DNA of 64,000 nt from Bradyrhizobium cenepequi (GTDB lineage: Bacteria; Pseudomonadota; Alphaproteobacteria; Rhizobiales; Xanthobacteraceae), in NCBI RefSeq assembly GCF_020329485.1, contig NZ_JAGKJI010000027.1:1-64000 (forward strand). The letters are read 5' to 3'. A program made the translations under genes and the position numbers. Numbering within the stretch: the first letter of the stretch is position 1; each line of letters starts with the position of its first letter. Below, one piece after another: positions 34,610 to 43,481 of the stretch. The notes below the pieces were generated by a model. The model saw only the letters and a program-made list of their open reading frames with translations. It searched no databases and was not told where the DNA came from.

Positions 34610-34819
34610 ATGGCGATGACGGATGAGCCGCGCCAGAAACGGAACCTGATTCCGTTGAAAAAGGCGTTGGAACGGGGCGGTTTCGGCCGGACCAAAGCCT
34701 ACAAGCTGATCAAGAAGGGAAAGATCATCGCCTACAAAATGGAGGGCCAGACCATGGTCGATGCCGATTCCATCGACGCCTATCATATGACCCTCCCTCG
34801 CATTGAGCCGAGTACATGA
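34610..34819 (+). CDS. helix-turn-helix excisionase-like protein
   Basis: A 69-residue basic protein from ATG 34610 after GGGAGGG. LIPLKKALERGGFGRTKAYK then LIKKGKIIAYKMEGQTMVDA and DSIDAYHM is the winged helix-turn-helix of AlpA/Xis-type DNA-binding proteins: GFGRTKAYKLIKKG as helix-turn-helix, KMEGQTMVDADSI as wing. These act as excision or transcription regulators of mobile elements. It is a second such gene in the window, after 17231. Confidence 0.75.
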   Translation: MAMTDEPRQKRNLIPLKKALERGGFGRTKAYKLIKKGKIIAYKMEGQTMVDADSIDAYHMTLPRIEPST

Positions 34820-34971
34820 AGAAATACGCTCTAGTGTTCGGACGAGTTTTCTTTCCAGCGTCCGATCCGATAGTGAGCTGCGCTGAGCGTCTACGCCCTC
34901 GGGTACATCGCGCGAGGTCCTGTAGCCTCGGCGATCGTCCCGCAATCTGAACTCATCCAGAGGCAAGCGAA

Positions 34972-35904
34972 ATGACCACGCAATCGTCACATGTTAGCCC
35001 GATCCTGGTGACCGGCGCGGCTGGCGCTGTCGGTTCCATTGGCCGCAATCTCACCGAAATGCTGCTCGCCAAGGGGGCCAAGGTGCGAGCCTTGGTGCGC
35101 CGAGAGGATGAACGCGCCGGAGCCCTGCGCCAACTCGGCGCGGAGGTCATGCAAGGCGACCTCACCGATCTCATAGCGATGCACCGCGCGATCGAAGGTT
35201 GCGCGCGTGTCTATTTCGGCATGTCGGTCTCGGCCGATTACTTGACGGCCACAGTCAACACCGCCGCCGTGGCGCGCCACCACGGTGTCGAAGCTTTCGT
35301 GAACATGTCGCAGATGACCGTTACGCAGATGAGGATCACCGAGAGCACCGACAGCCCGCAGCACAAACTGCACTGGCTGGCGGAACAGGCCTTGTCCTGG
35401 TCGGGCCTCCCGGTCGTCACCATGCGGCCCACAGTTTCCCTCGAAGGGTTCTTCCGGCTTTTCGCTGCCCCGGGCGTGCGGGACGCCGACGAACTGGCGC
35501 TGCCAATGGGCGGCGGCAAAACCTCGCCGATCTCGGCTGTGGACGTTGCGCGCGCAGTATCGGTCGTCCTCGAGGATCCCACGCCGCATATCGGCCAGAT
35601 CTACAATCTGACCGGCTTTGAATCGGCCGATCTGGAGAACTACGCGCGCGTTCTCCGAGGCGCTCGGTCGGACGATCCGCTATCGCGACGTGCCCCTCTC
35701 CGGCTGGAGTGAAAAGCTACTGGGGCGGGCGTGCCGGCGCACATTGTCAAGCACCTCTCCGGGATGACGGAGCTGAACAAGCAGGGCCGCTACGACCGTA
35801 TGACCGACGACCTGTTCAAACTCACAGGGCAGGAGCCGATCAGCATGTACGACTTCGTCAAGCTGCACGCCGCTGAATTCACGCGGGATGGAACCGCGGC
35901 TTGA
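34972..35904 (+). pseudogene. NmrA-like NAD(P)-binding reductase, two frameshifts
   Basis: The first frame (ILVTGAAGAVGSIGRNLTEM, the Rossmann dinucleotide site; VRALVRREDERAGALRQLGA; VVTMRPTVSLEGFFRL) gives a good NmrA/YwnB-type NAD(P)-binding protein. Near 35655 the frame slips: FSEALGRTIRYRDVPLSGWS then appears in another frame. Near 35733 it slips again, and GVPAHIVKHLSGMTELNKQG and RYDRMTDDLFKLTGQEPISM continue to the stop at 35902. All three segments together match a normal protein of about 310 residues. Function of the parent would be a redox sensor or a reductase of unknown substrate. Confidence 0.75.
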
Positions 35905-36079
35905 GCAGTCCGTTCGGCGGGGCCGGAATCGTCATTTCGTCACAGGCCTATTGGCTCAACCATACGGTCAATCGCGCGTCGTTAGCTTGGCGACGCAACG
36001 ATGAGGCACCAGCCTCGACGTCGAGCTTCGCGAAAACCTTGGCTGCGAGACATCTCCTCTACGCTCCAATCCCAGGGCA

Positions 36080-37275
36080 TCAGTTCGGGCTCCAACCGAT
36101 GGTTTGGCGCAGGAAGGCATAACCAAGCGATATGAATGCAGCCATGTCGTCATGGTTCTTGCCGTAGCTGTGCCCGCCGGTGGCGAGTTCGTAGAGATAG
36201 GCATCGTAGCCCATGGCCTGCAGCTTCGCGACCATCTTGCGAGCGTGGCCTGGGACCGCCCGGTCGTCGCGGCGGCTGGTGGCAATCAGGATCGGCGGAT
36301 AGGGGTGGCCGGGCGCAGCCACGTGATAGGCGGAAATCCCGGCGAGGAAAGCCCAGTCCTCCGGCTTGTCGGGATCGCCGTATTCATCGGTGATCGCCGG
36401 TCCGATAGTGTGCTTGTGGTAGCGGCGCATGTCGATGACCGGCATCGTGCAGAAAAGCGCGCCGAACCGCTCCGGATAGCGTGTCAGCATGTTGGCGATG
36501 AGAAGGCCTCCGTTGGAGCCGCCTTCTGCGGCGATGCGGCTGGGACGGGTGACGCCGCGGCGGACGAGATCGGCGGCAACGGCAGCGAAATCGTCGTGCG
36601 AGAGCCGTCTCCCTTCGCGGCGCGCCGCCTCGTACCAGGCATTGCCGAATTCGCGTCCGCCGCGAATGTGAGCGATCACGCTGCTGCCGCCGCGTTCGAG
36701 CCACAGCTTTCCAACGGCTGGATGATAGAACGGAACCATCGATATTCCGAAGCCGCCATAACCATAGAGATGGACCGGCGCATCCCGGTCTCATTGGCGG
36801 GACCCACCTGTGCACAGGGAATGCGCGTGCGGTCCGATGACACGGCTTCATGCCGGGTCATGACGAGCCCGGTTGTGTCGAAGGCCTTCGGTGCGCGCTT
36901 CAGCAATTCCGGTGCCGAGCCAGTCGTTATGAGATATAGCGATGGCGGGGTCAGCGGATCATGAGCGGCAGCGAGGAGATCGCCATTCGATTCCTCGGGG
37001 CAGATATCGAAGGGCCAGAGGTGCACGGCGCCAAGGTCCGGCAAGCCGGTGATTACCTCCCGCGACAATTCCGGTTCGGACGGCGTGAGCACTTCGAATG
37101 TGGGCCTGAGGTCATCAAGGATCGACAGCACCAGCCGACCGCCGCACCAGAACAAGGCCTGCAGCGCACGACGGTTGCCCGGCTCGAACAACCGCGCGAA
37201 GCGGCGCTCGCCAGCCAGAAAGGCCGAAAGCGATATGCCAATGACTGTGTCGGCATTGTAGGTCTCGCCGCCAAC
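36080..37275 (-). pseudogene. prolyl oligopeptidase (S9) family, 5'-truncated and frameshifted
   Basis: The catalytic domain is intact in 36080-36739: GGSNGGLLIANMLTRYPERF with the nucleophile Ser, the catalytic Asp in ATSRRDDRAVPGHARK, and the catalytic His in GGHSYGKNHDDM. Upstream, the end of the beta-propeller (LFWCGGRLVLSILDDLRPTF, SLYLITTGSAPELLKR) reads in another frame, with a slip near 36790. The first two thirds of the propeller are missing; the sequence stops abruptly at about 37275, where a TonB receptor fragment begins on the other strand. An active enzyme is unlikely. Confidence 0.8.
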
Positions 37276-37279
37276 GCTC

Positions 37280-38425
37280 CAGGACGTTCGGGGCTTGTCG
37301 CTCAACGCGTACCAGAACGATACCCCGCGCGAGAACGCCTTCAACCAAACCGACTTCATCTACAAGACGGCGACGGGACCGGTCTTTCATACGGTCGCGT
37401 TCGGCACAGAGTTCGGTCGGGAGACCGGCTTGTCCAGGCGCGACTCCGGCATCTTCCCCGACATCGGGAACAGGGCCTTCGATGTCGTCAATCCATTCAA
37501 CCCGACCTATTTCGGACCGGTATTGTTCACCCACCTTCCGAGCGACGCCAACAGCAAATACCGGCTGAATATCGCCTCGGGCTATGTGCAGGACCAAATC
37601 GAGGCGACCCGCTGGCTGCAATTCTTCCTCGGCGCCCGCTACGACAGCTTTGATCTGTCGGCGTTCGATTTCAACACCAACATCAACCGTAGCAGGGTCG
37701 ACGAGAAGGTCTCTCCGCGCGTTGCAATTATCGTGAAGCCGATCGACAACCTTTCGATCTACACCGCCTACAGCACCTCCTTTTTGCCCGCGTCCGGAGA
37801 CCAGTTCAGCGCTCTGAGCCCGGGGACGCTGATCTTGCAGCCCCAGAAATTCGAGAACACCGAGGTCGGGGTCAAATGGAACATCCAGCCCAAGCTTCTG
37901 TTCACGGCGGCCCTGTACGAGCTCAATCGCACGAATGTGCCGATTGCTGATCCCAACAACCCGGGCTTCTTCTTCCCCAGCGGCGCCAACCAGATCCGTG
38001 GTTTCGAGACTGCGATGACGGGTTACGTGACGCCTGATTGGCAAACGACCTTCGGCTACGCCTATACCGACGCGCGCGTCACCAGCGATACCTCCCCGAC
38101 CATCGTGTCGGGAAACCGGGTGCAGCTCGTGCCCTTCAATCAGTTCGCCTGGTGGAACAAGTATCAGATCAACTACCGATGGGCTGCTTCCCTCGGCATC
38201 ATCTACTTCTCGGATTCCTTTGCCTCGTCCGACGACACGGTGCGGCTCCCGGGGTTCTGGCGTTTTGATGCGGGCTTGTTCGCAAAGATCGACGAGACAT
38301 GGAGCGCCCAACTCAATGTCGAGAACATCTTCAACACTGGCTATTGGGCGACCGCCGACGGCAACAACAACATCTCGCCGGGCCAAGGTCGCACGTTCCG
38401 TGTGCTGGCACGGGCGAGGTTTTAG
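37280..38425 (+). pseudogene. TonB-dependent siderophore receptor, C-terminal barrel only
   Basis: The frame from 37295 (LSLNAYQNDTPRENAFNQTD) to the stop encodes the C-terminal half of a FhuA/Fiu-type outer-membrane barrel: FHTVAFGTEFGRETG, WLQFFLGARYDSFDLSAFDF, LSIYTAYSTSFLPASGDQF, the long strand LQPQKFENTEVGVKWNIQPK, and the closing LNVENIFNTGYWATADGNNN with terminal aromatic RARF. Signal peptide, TonB box and plug are missing. A start at 37295 would yield no exported protein. It abuts the truncated oligopeptidase on the opposite strand. Confidence 0.85.
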
Positions 38426-38513
38426 GTCCGCTGTTGGTCGCAAGGCGTCTCGACGCCGGAACAACGTCGGTCAGCGTGGGGCCGTAGGAACGCCGCCCCG
38501 CGTTTGCCGTGCC

Positions 38514-39350
38514 TCACGCATCGGCGGTTGAAAGCCACCAGCCGTCACCCGCAAACCAGCAGCTATCATCGGGCAATCCGCCGAGCCGGAGCCAACGCAC
38601 GCGATCCCAGTCCTTCGAAAACGCCTCTGTTAATCGACGACCCGCCTCCTCGTCTTGAAGGCCTACGCAGCCGACGAATGCGGCCCGACTGACAAACTTC
38701 GCTGGCCACGCGGAGCCCCGGTCGGGACGCGTGATCAGCAGCATGCCTCCCTGCACTCCCTGCGGAGCTAACGGAAACAAGAGGCGCCCTCCGGGCCGCA
38801 ATGCGTCGAGCCACATGCGGCTTGGCTGCGCGGCGCCAGCGCAAACGTAGATCAGGTCGGCTTGCGGCAAGTCCGACGCGATGCCCGATTGCGTTCGCAC
38901 CTCCGCCTGATGCACGTCCCTGAGATTCTCGCGGGCACGCGCCGCAAACACCTCGTCGATCTCATAGCCGTAGACCCGGCCATCTGCGCCGACCAGATGC
39001 GCCAGGATCGCGGTATAGTAGCCGCTGCCCGCTCCGACCTGCACCACGGTCTCGGCCTCCTTGATGTTGCAGGCTCCCAGCCAATAGGCATGTGCGCTGG
39101 GCATCCCGATATTGATTCCGCGCGCGTGATCCAATGCGAGGAGCAGGTCTTGGTAGAGAAATGCGGGATCATCGTCGGGCGTCTGTACGTACGGGTAAGC
39201 GCCGAGGTTCAGCCACCACGGCCCAGGTCCGGCGAAAGGCTCGCGTTTCACCGAGCGAAATGCCTCCTCGATGCGCGGATCATCTAGCTTGGCTGCGGTG
39301 CAAATCAGTTTGGCATAGAACGAGCGATACTTTTCCGACCCATCCACCAT
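38514..39350 (-). CDS. protein-L-isoaspartate O-methyltransferase family protein
   Basis: I chose ATG 39350 (MVDGSEKYRSFYAKLICTAA), giving 278 residues. The PCMT core is clear: LDDPRIEEAFRSVKREPFAG, QDLLLALDHARGINIGMPSA, the SAM-binding motif I ETVVQVGAGSGYYTAILAHL, the acidic loop VYGYEIDEVFAARARENL, and RPGGRLLFPLAPQGVQGGML. Classical PCMT is about 215 residues and ends there. The extra 60 residues after (RAAFVGCVGLQDEEAGRRLT) mark a divergent subgroup. The substrate may be damaged protein or another carboxylate. It starts eight bases from the integrase stop. Confidence 0.8.
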   Translation of the reverse strand: MVDGSEKYRSFYAKLICTAAKLDDPRIEEAFRSVKREPFAGPGPWWLNLGAYPYVQTPDDDPAFLYQDLLLALDHARGINIGMPSAHAYWLGACNIKEAETVVQVGAGSGYYTAILAHLVGADGRVYGYEIDEVFAARARENLRDVHQAEVRTQSGIASDLPQADLIYVCAGAAQPSRMWLDALRPGGRLLFPLAPQGVQGGMLLITRPDRGSAWPAKFVSRAAFVGCVGLQDEEAGRRLTEAFSKDWDRVRWLRLGGLPDDSCWFAGDGWWLSTADA

Positions 39351-39357
39351 AAAGGCT

Positions 39358-40791
39358 TTATCTCTTACCGCCGGGAGCCGGAGCCGGCTTTCGATCGAAT
39401 TTTCCTGAGTTCGCGCAGCTTTCAAGAATTGTCCTGATCGGCACGATCTTTTTTGGACCGGCAAAGGTATCGATCCGGTCAGCCCAATGCTGCATCAGCT
39501 TGGTGCGCGAGCCGATCAGGGCCAGCGGTCCGTGCCGTTTGTAGATCGCCTTTACCGAGTCACTTTCGAGATGCGCAAGTTGCAACTCGATGACGTCGCC
39601 ATCCCATGCCTTGGCTTCCTTGATCTCCTCATAATGACAAAGGGTCGAGAACGTAGTGCGGAAGCCATGGGCGCAATGTTCGGTCTTGGTGTCGATGCCG
39701 AGCGCACGCAGCCGACAACAAAGCGTTCTACCGGACAAGGGTGCATCTTCGGCCCAAGCGAACACGTAGCGCCGATTGCCGGTGATTTTCCGCACGCGTC
39801 GCAGGATAGTGAGGGCTTGTCGCGACAGCGGAACGACATGATCCCAGCCGTTCTTCATCTTAGCAGCAGGAATAGTCCACCGTTCGGTATCCCAGTCGAC
39901 TTCTGACCATTCCATGTTGTTGATCATGCCGGGGCGCGGGATGGTCAGTGCATCGAGCCGAAGGGCATCACCGATCACGTCGCCAAATCTGGCCTTCGCC
40001 GATGTCGGCATGATCAGGCTGAACAGGCGAACCACATCCTGCGGATCAGTGACGCCGGGCCGCGGCGTCGAGACGTTGACAGTAAGCTGCTTCTTGCAGG
40101 CACGGAACGGATTGTAGCCATCGCCTTCGAGGTCAGCGTAGTCGCAGACTTGCGAACCGATACTGTGAACTCGGTCACGGGTCTCTAACCTGCCTTCAGC
40201 CTGCATCGCCCGAAAGAAAGCGAGAACGTCGGGGCGCTTGATGTCTTTCCGATAGAGCTTGCCGAAACGATCCTTCAGATAACCAGCCCATCGTTCGAGC
40301 AGCGCGATGGTTTCAGGACTGCGCACTGTGACAAGTCTGCCGCGCTTGATCTTCTCGGTCTTCTTCTCTGCGAGCCATTCATCGATCCACACGCCGAAAG
40401 GGCGTTCGGCCACCTGACGATGTCTTTCGAACTGCTTTTCGACGGAGGGATCGACTGGCGGATCTTGGGCGAGCAGCGCCTTTGCGGCGTCGCGCTTCTG
40501 ACGTGCAGTGGCGAGCGAGAAGGTGCCGTCGTTGCCATCGCCGTAAGGCCCGATGGAGTAGGTCTTCTGTCGGCCGTGAAAGCGATAGGCCATCTGCCAG
40601 AGCTTGGAGGCGGCCTTGCCCGGCCTGTTCAGGTCCGGTTTGATGAAAAGATAGAGACCGCCGCCAGTCACGTCGGAAATCTTGGTGGCCGTCCAAGCGC
40701 CGTTCTCGAATTTCGGTTTGGCGGCGCGGCACTCGACGTCGGTCCTGATCTGCTCGGGGTTCGCGTGCTCGCCAACCTGATTGCTTGCCAT
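39358..40791 (-). CDS. int: tyrosine recombinase, P4-type integrase
   Basis: I chose ATG 40791 (MASNQVGEHANPEQIRTDVE), giving 477 residues; the frame runs 37 codons further through the repeat region. The DUF4102 arm-binding domain comes first (CRAAKPKFENGAWTATKISD, LFIKPD, WQMAYRFHGRQKTYSIGPYG). The core-binding domain follows, and the catalytic domain has Arg in TIPRPGMINNMEWSEVDW, the HxxR box AHGFRTTFST, and QLAHLESDSVKAIYKR with the His and catalytic Tyr. It lies at the presumed right edge of the island with tandem repeats upstream. No tRNA gene was seen next to it. Confidence 0.92.
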   Translation of the reverse strand: MASNQVGEHANPEQIRTDVECRAAKPKFENGAWTATKISDVTGGGLYLFIKPDLNRPGKAASKLWQMAYRFHGRQKTYSIGPYGDGNDGTFSLATARQKRDAAKALLAQDPPVDPSVEKQFERHRQVAERPFGVWIDEWLAEKKTEKIKRGRLVTVRSPETIALLERWAGYLKDRFGKLYRKDIKRPDVLAFFRAMQAEGRLETRDRVHSIGSQVCDYADLEGDGYNPFRACKKQLTVNVSTPRPGVTDPQDVVRLFSLIMPTSAKARFGDVIGDALRLDALTIPRPGMINNMEWSEVDWDTERWTIPAAKMKNGWDHVVPLSRQALTILRRVRKITGNRRYVFAWAEDAPLSGRTLCCRLRALGIDTKTEHCAHGFRTTFSTLCHYEEIKEAKAWDGDVIELQLAHLESDSVKAIYKRHGPLALIGSRTKLMQHWADRIDTFAGPKKIVPIRTILESCANSGKFDRKPAPAPGGKR

Positions 40792-40849
40792 CTGCTTCGA
40801 TTCTCGCGTCTCGGAAGATCGGAATTGTGCCGCGACGTTTGCTCTTCGG

Positions 40850-40873
40850 ATACCAACAAAAATACCAACAAAA
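40850..40873. repeat. tandem 12-bp repeat, probable integrase arm sites
   Basis: ATACCAACAAAA occurs twice with no gap, 59 bases upstream of the integrase start (reading TTTTGTTGGTAT in the direction of int). Repeats of this type next to P4-like integrase genes are plausible arm-type binding sites for the DUF4102 domain. Confidence 0.6.
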
Positions 40874-41006
40874 TCGGCGGCTGGACGCGAATGAGAACAC
40901 ACAGTGCCGAACGCGAATGTACGCGAAAACCCCTAGTCTTCAAGGGTTTCTGAGCATGTGCGAATAGCATCGAACATCTTAGGACATCTCCGAACACTCT
41001 GCTTTC

Positions 41007-41051
41007 TACGTCCGAGGTAATCGAAACCTCTTACGTGCGAGGTAATCGAAA
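41007..41051. repeat. direct repeat of 20 bp, one mismatch
   Basis: TACGTCCGAGGTAATCGAAA at 41007-41026 and TACGTGCGAGGTAATCGAAA at 41032-41051 differ at one base and are 25 bases apart, about 2.4 helical turns. They sit between the integrase and the first gene of the stable chromosome, 46 bases before its start. They may be an activator or repressor site pair, or part of the attachment region. Confidence 0.6.
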
Positions 41052-41096
41052 AGGCGCGCGGACCGGATCATCTTCTGGCGGCACGAGGAGATGACC

Positions 41097-41318
41097 ATGA
41101 GACCCGACCCGAGCCCCTTCCCGTCCGCCGCCGACATCGTTGCGCGGCTGCTCAATCTGGCGACCTCGCTGATCGCGCGTTCGCTGCAACTGCCGGAGCC
41201 GCTGGTCTATTCGACCGGCGTCTATGTCGTCGCGCAGGTGCAGGCCGCCGAGACCAGGGCTGCGAAGCGGCTTTGTCCGTTGCGCCTCAAGCGTCAGCTC
41301 CGTCGGCTGTTCCGCTGA
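41097..41318 (+). CDS. small hypothetical protein
   Basis: A 73-residue basic protein. ATG 41097 is preferred over 41091 because GAGGAG is correctly spaced only for the second. The sequence has a helix AADIVARLLNLATSLIARSL, then LPEPLVYSTGVYVVAQVQAA and a strongly basic end (KRLCPLRLKRQLRRLFR). Unknown function. It is 36 bases upstream of a membrane-protein gene and probably cotranscribed. Confidence 0.6.
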   Translation: MRPDPSPFPSAADIVARLLNLATSLIARSLQLPEPLVYSTGVYVVAQVQAAETRAAKRLCPLRLKRQLRRLFR

Positions 41319-41354
41319 ACCATCAACCCAGGCTGCAACCAGAGGAGACCCATC

Positions 41355-41753
41355 ATGATCCATTCGTCCCAATTCCTGCGCCGCGCGCTGCTCGCCGACG
41401 CCGTCTTCAGCGGCGTTTCGGCTGTTGGCCTCACCCTTGGTGCAAGCGCCTTTGCCTCGCTCTTCAACCTGCCCGAGATGCTTTTGCAGGAAACCGGACT
41501 GTTCCTGATCGCCTATGCCGCGCTGGTCGGCTGGCTCGGCTCGCGGCCATCGGCGCCGAAAGCGCTGGTCATGCTGGTGATCGCGGGCAATGCGCTGTGG
41601 ACACTCGCCAGCATCGCGCTGCTGTTCTCGGGCGCGGTGAATCCCAACCTGCTCGGCACAATCACGGTCGTCGCGCAGGCGATCGCAACCGGGGTGTTCG
41701 CCGAACTGCAATATGTCGGCCTGCGCAGGAGCGGTGATGCCGTGACGGCGTAA
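41355..41753 (+). CDS. four-span integral membrane protein
   Basis: A 132-residue protein with four hydrophobic helices: LLADAVFSGVSAVGLTLGAS, ETGLFLIAYAALVGWLG, ALVMLVIAGNALWTLASIAL and LLGTITVVAQAIATGVFAEL. This layout is shared by many small DoxX- or YccF-like membrane proteins, but no specific motif is present. It is followed by a strong terminator. Confidence 0.7.
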   Translation: MIHSSQFLRRALLADAVFSGVSAVGLTLGASAFASLFNLPEMLLQETGLFLIAYAALVGWLGSRPSAPKALVMLVIAGNALWTLASIALLFSGAVNPNLLGTITVVAQAIATGVFAELQYVGLRRSGDAVTA

Positions 41754-41778
41754 GCTTTCACCTGCCCGTCAATAAAAA

Positions 41779-41806
41779 CGACCGCCGTGAGCGTTCACGG
41801 CGGTCG
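41779..41806. terminator. bidirectional-type terminator between convergent genes
   Basis: CGACCGCCGTGA pairs perfectly with TCACGGCGGTCG across GCGT. The left flank AATAAAAA provides a T run for the minus-strand globin gene, which converges here with the membrane-protein gene. Confidence 0.8.
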
Positions 41807-41829
41807 ATCTTCCTTGCATTGACGATGCC

Positions 41830-42288
41830 TCAGGCACTTGCGTCCTCGCCGCGCCGAAACCGCTCGCCCCTGCCGAGTATCACGCCCTGCGCGCCAGCGA
41901 TGCCGAATTCGAGGCTGGCAGCGATCCGCTGCGCGCGCTCGATGAAATGCGCCGCAGCCTCTGGCGGACAGAGTTCACGCGCGGTCTGTTCGAACAATTC
42001 AAGCCAGCGGTCGAAATGACCGGCGTCGACCGGCAGCGGCAGGTGCTTTGCCATTGGCGTGCCGTGATAGCGGCCAGTCATCAGCGCGACGGATGACCAG
42101 AACGCACACATTTGCGAAAGGTGCGGCTCCCAGTCCCGGATGCGTGCTTCGAACACCGGGCCGAGCGCCGCATCGGCACGGACCTTGGCGTAGAAGCCGT
42201 GAACGAGGCGCTCGATCATGGCCTCGGTGATGCCGGTCTTGGCGACGATTTCGGCCGTGATCTGCTCGCGCCGCTCTGCCCCTGTCAT
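41830..42288 (-). CDS. group III truncated hemoglobin
   Basis: I chose ATG 42288 (MTGAERREQITAEIVAKTGI), giving 152 residues. The family pattern is visible: AMIERLVHGFYAKVRADAAL then GPVFEARIRDWEPHLSQMCA, the FWSSVALMTGRYHGTPMAKH segment with the proximal His after LMTGRY, and AGHFDRWLELFEQTARELCP. Group III globins bind haem and handle nitric oxide or oxygen. The gene is divergent from an NsrR-like repressor with a palindrome between them, which fits a nitric-oxide-detoxification role. Confidence 0.9.
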   Translation of the reverse strand: MTGAERREQITAEIVAKTGITEAMIERLVHGFYAKVRADAALGPVFEARIRDWEPHLSQMCAFWSSVALMTGRYHGTPMAKHLPLPVDAGHFDRWLELFEQTARELCPPEAAAHFIERAQRIAASLEFGIAGAQGVILGRGERFRRGEDASA

Positions 42289-42301
42289 GCCAGCTCTCCT
42301 C

Positions 42302-42326
42302 AAATAGGTATTTCAGATACCCATTT
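42302..42326. promoter_or_regulatory. 25-bp palindrome, probable NsrR/Rrf2 operator
   Basis: The arms AAATAGGTAT (42302-42311) and ATACCCATTT (42317-42326) match at 9 of 10 positions around a TTCAG centre. The site lies 13 bases upstream of the globin start and 47 bases upstream of the Rrf2 gene. Size and A/T-rich symmetry resemble known NsrR sites. Confidence 0.7.
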
Positions 42327-42372
42327 AGGGCAGTATGGCTGGTCCGCAAAACCGGATTTTTGCGGGGCTCCC

Positions 42373-42798
42373 ATGCGCCTCACTCTGTTCACCGATTTCG
42401 CCCTGCGCGCCCTGATGCGGCTCGCGGGCGAGCCGACGCGCTCGTTTGCGACCAGCGAGATCGCGGCCGAGTTCGGCATTTCGCGCAATCACCTAGCCAA
42501 GGTGGTGCGGAACCTCGCCGATAGCGGCTTCATCACCACCCAGCGCGGGGCTGGTGGCGGTTTTACGCTGGCGCGGCCGCCGCAGGCGATCACGCTCGGC
42601 CAGGTCGTGCGCGCGCTCGAAAACGGCCAAGTGGTCGAATGTTTTCGTGCGGATGGCGGCGCCTGCGTGCTGACGCCGCGCTGCCGCCTGAAGGGAAAGC
42701 TCGCCGCGGCGCGCGAAGCCTTCCTGCGCGAGCTCGATGCGACGACGCTGGCGGACTGCGCCTATCCCGCGCGGCCAAAGGCGGTTAAGCCGATCTAG
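42373..42798 (+). CDS. nsrR: NsrR-like Rrf2-family repressor
   Basis: A 141-residue protein. The N-terminal winged helix (MRLTLFTDFALRALMRLAGE then ATSEIAAEFGISRNHLAKVV and RNLADSGFITTQRGAGGGFT) is typical Rrf2. The iron-sulfur Cys pattern C-x7-C-x5-C (VECFRADGGACVLTPRC) matches NsrR rather than IscR. NsrR loses DNA binding when nitric oxide attacks its cluster. The divergent globin gene and the operator between them are its likely targets. Its last bases overlap the SET-domain gene by four. Confidence 0.85.
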   Translation: MRLTLFTDFALRALMRLAGEPTRSFATSEIAAEFGISRNHLAKVVRNLADSGFITTQRGAGGGFTLARPPQAITLGQVVRALENGQVVECFRADGGACVLTPRCRLKGKLAAAREAFLRELDATTLADCAYPARPKAVKPI

Positions 42799-43481
42799 GC
42801 GTAAAGTGGCGTCGCTGAGCTCTTGCGCTTTCCGGCCACGACCTTCTTGCCGGCAGGCTTGGGGCGGCCAGAGCCGTTCAGATACTTGCCATTGGCCTTG
42901 CCGTTCTTCTTTTTCGCCTTTTCCCTGGCCTTCGCGTTAGCCTTCTCTTTAGCCCTCTCTTGGGCCTCGGCTTTTTCTTTGGCGAGCTTCTCGGCTTTGC
43001 GTTTTGCCTTGCGCTCGGCCTTCTCCTTCAGCCTAAGCCGTTCCGCCCGCGCCTCGACGCGTTTCTTCTTGCGCTTTTTCTCGCAGGCATCGCACTTGCA
43101 GCCGATCGGCTTCAAATAGGCTTTGAAATAATCGGTGCCGTAGTCGTAGTTGATCTCCTCGCCGGGCTCGATGTTCTTGATGGCGCGGATATAGATCTTG
43201 CGCTTGCGTGGGCGAACGTCGGATTCCGCGTTCGGCCTGCAGGAATGGTTGATATAACGGGCGATGTTCTCGCGGATCGAGCCGTCGATGGTCCAGCGGT
43301 TGGTGAGCTCGAACAGATATTTGTTCTCGATCTCGTCCTCTTCCTTCTTCTTGGAATCCAGGAGCGGCCCGAAGTAGCGGATGATCCTGGCACCCTTCTT
43401 GATCGGCTTGGTGGCAAAGAGACCGAGCCCGGTACGGGAACGGCCGACGCGATAGGGTTTATTCTGGGATATCGAGGGCAT
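42795..43481 (-). CDS. SET-domain protein-lysine methyltransferase with basic tail
   Basis: A 228-residue protein. The SET domain spans about residues 8-125: GRSRTGLGLFATKPIKKGAR then IIRYFGPLLD, the NHSCRPNAESDVRPRK motif that binds SAM, and EEINYDYGTDYF as the closing motif. CKCDACEKKRKKK is a post-SET-like Cys cluster. The last 85 residues are nearly all Lys, Ala, Glu and Arg (RLRLKEKAERKAKRKAEKLA), a histone-tail-like coil that may bind nucleic acid. Bacterial SET proteins methylate ribosomal or DNA-bound proteins; the target here is unknown. It converges with nsrR. Confidence 0.88.
   Translation of the reverse strand: MPSISQNKPYRVGRSRTGLGLFATKPIKKGARIIRYFGPLLDSKKKEEDEIENKYLFELTNRWTIDGSIRENIARYINHSCRPNAESDVRPRKRKIYIRAIKNIEPGEEINYDYGTDYFKAYLKPIGCKCDACEKKRKKKRVEARAERLRLKEKAERKAKRKAEKLAKEKAEAQERAKEKANAKAREKAKKKNGKANGKYLNGSGRPKPAGKKVVAGKRKSSATPLYA

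Noticed and set aside
37115..38464. A 449-codon minus frame
   Set aside because: Antisense to the TonB barrel fragment and the oligopeptidase remnant; no recognisable features.
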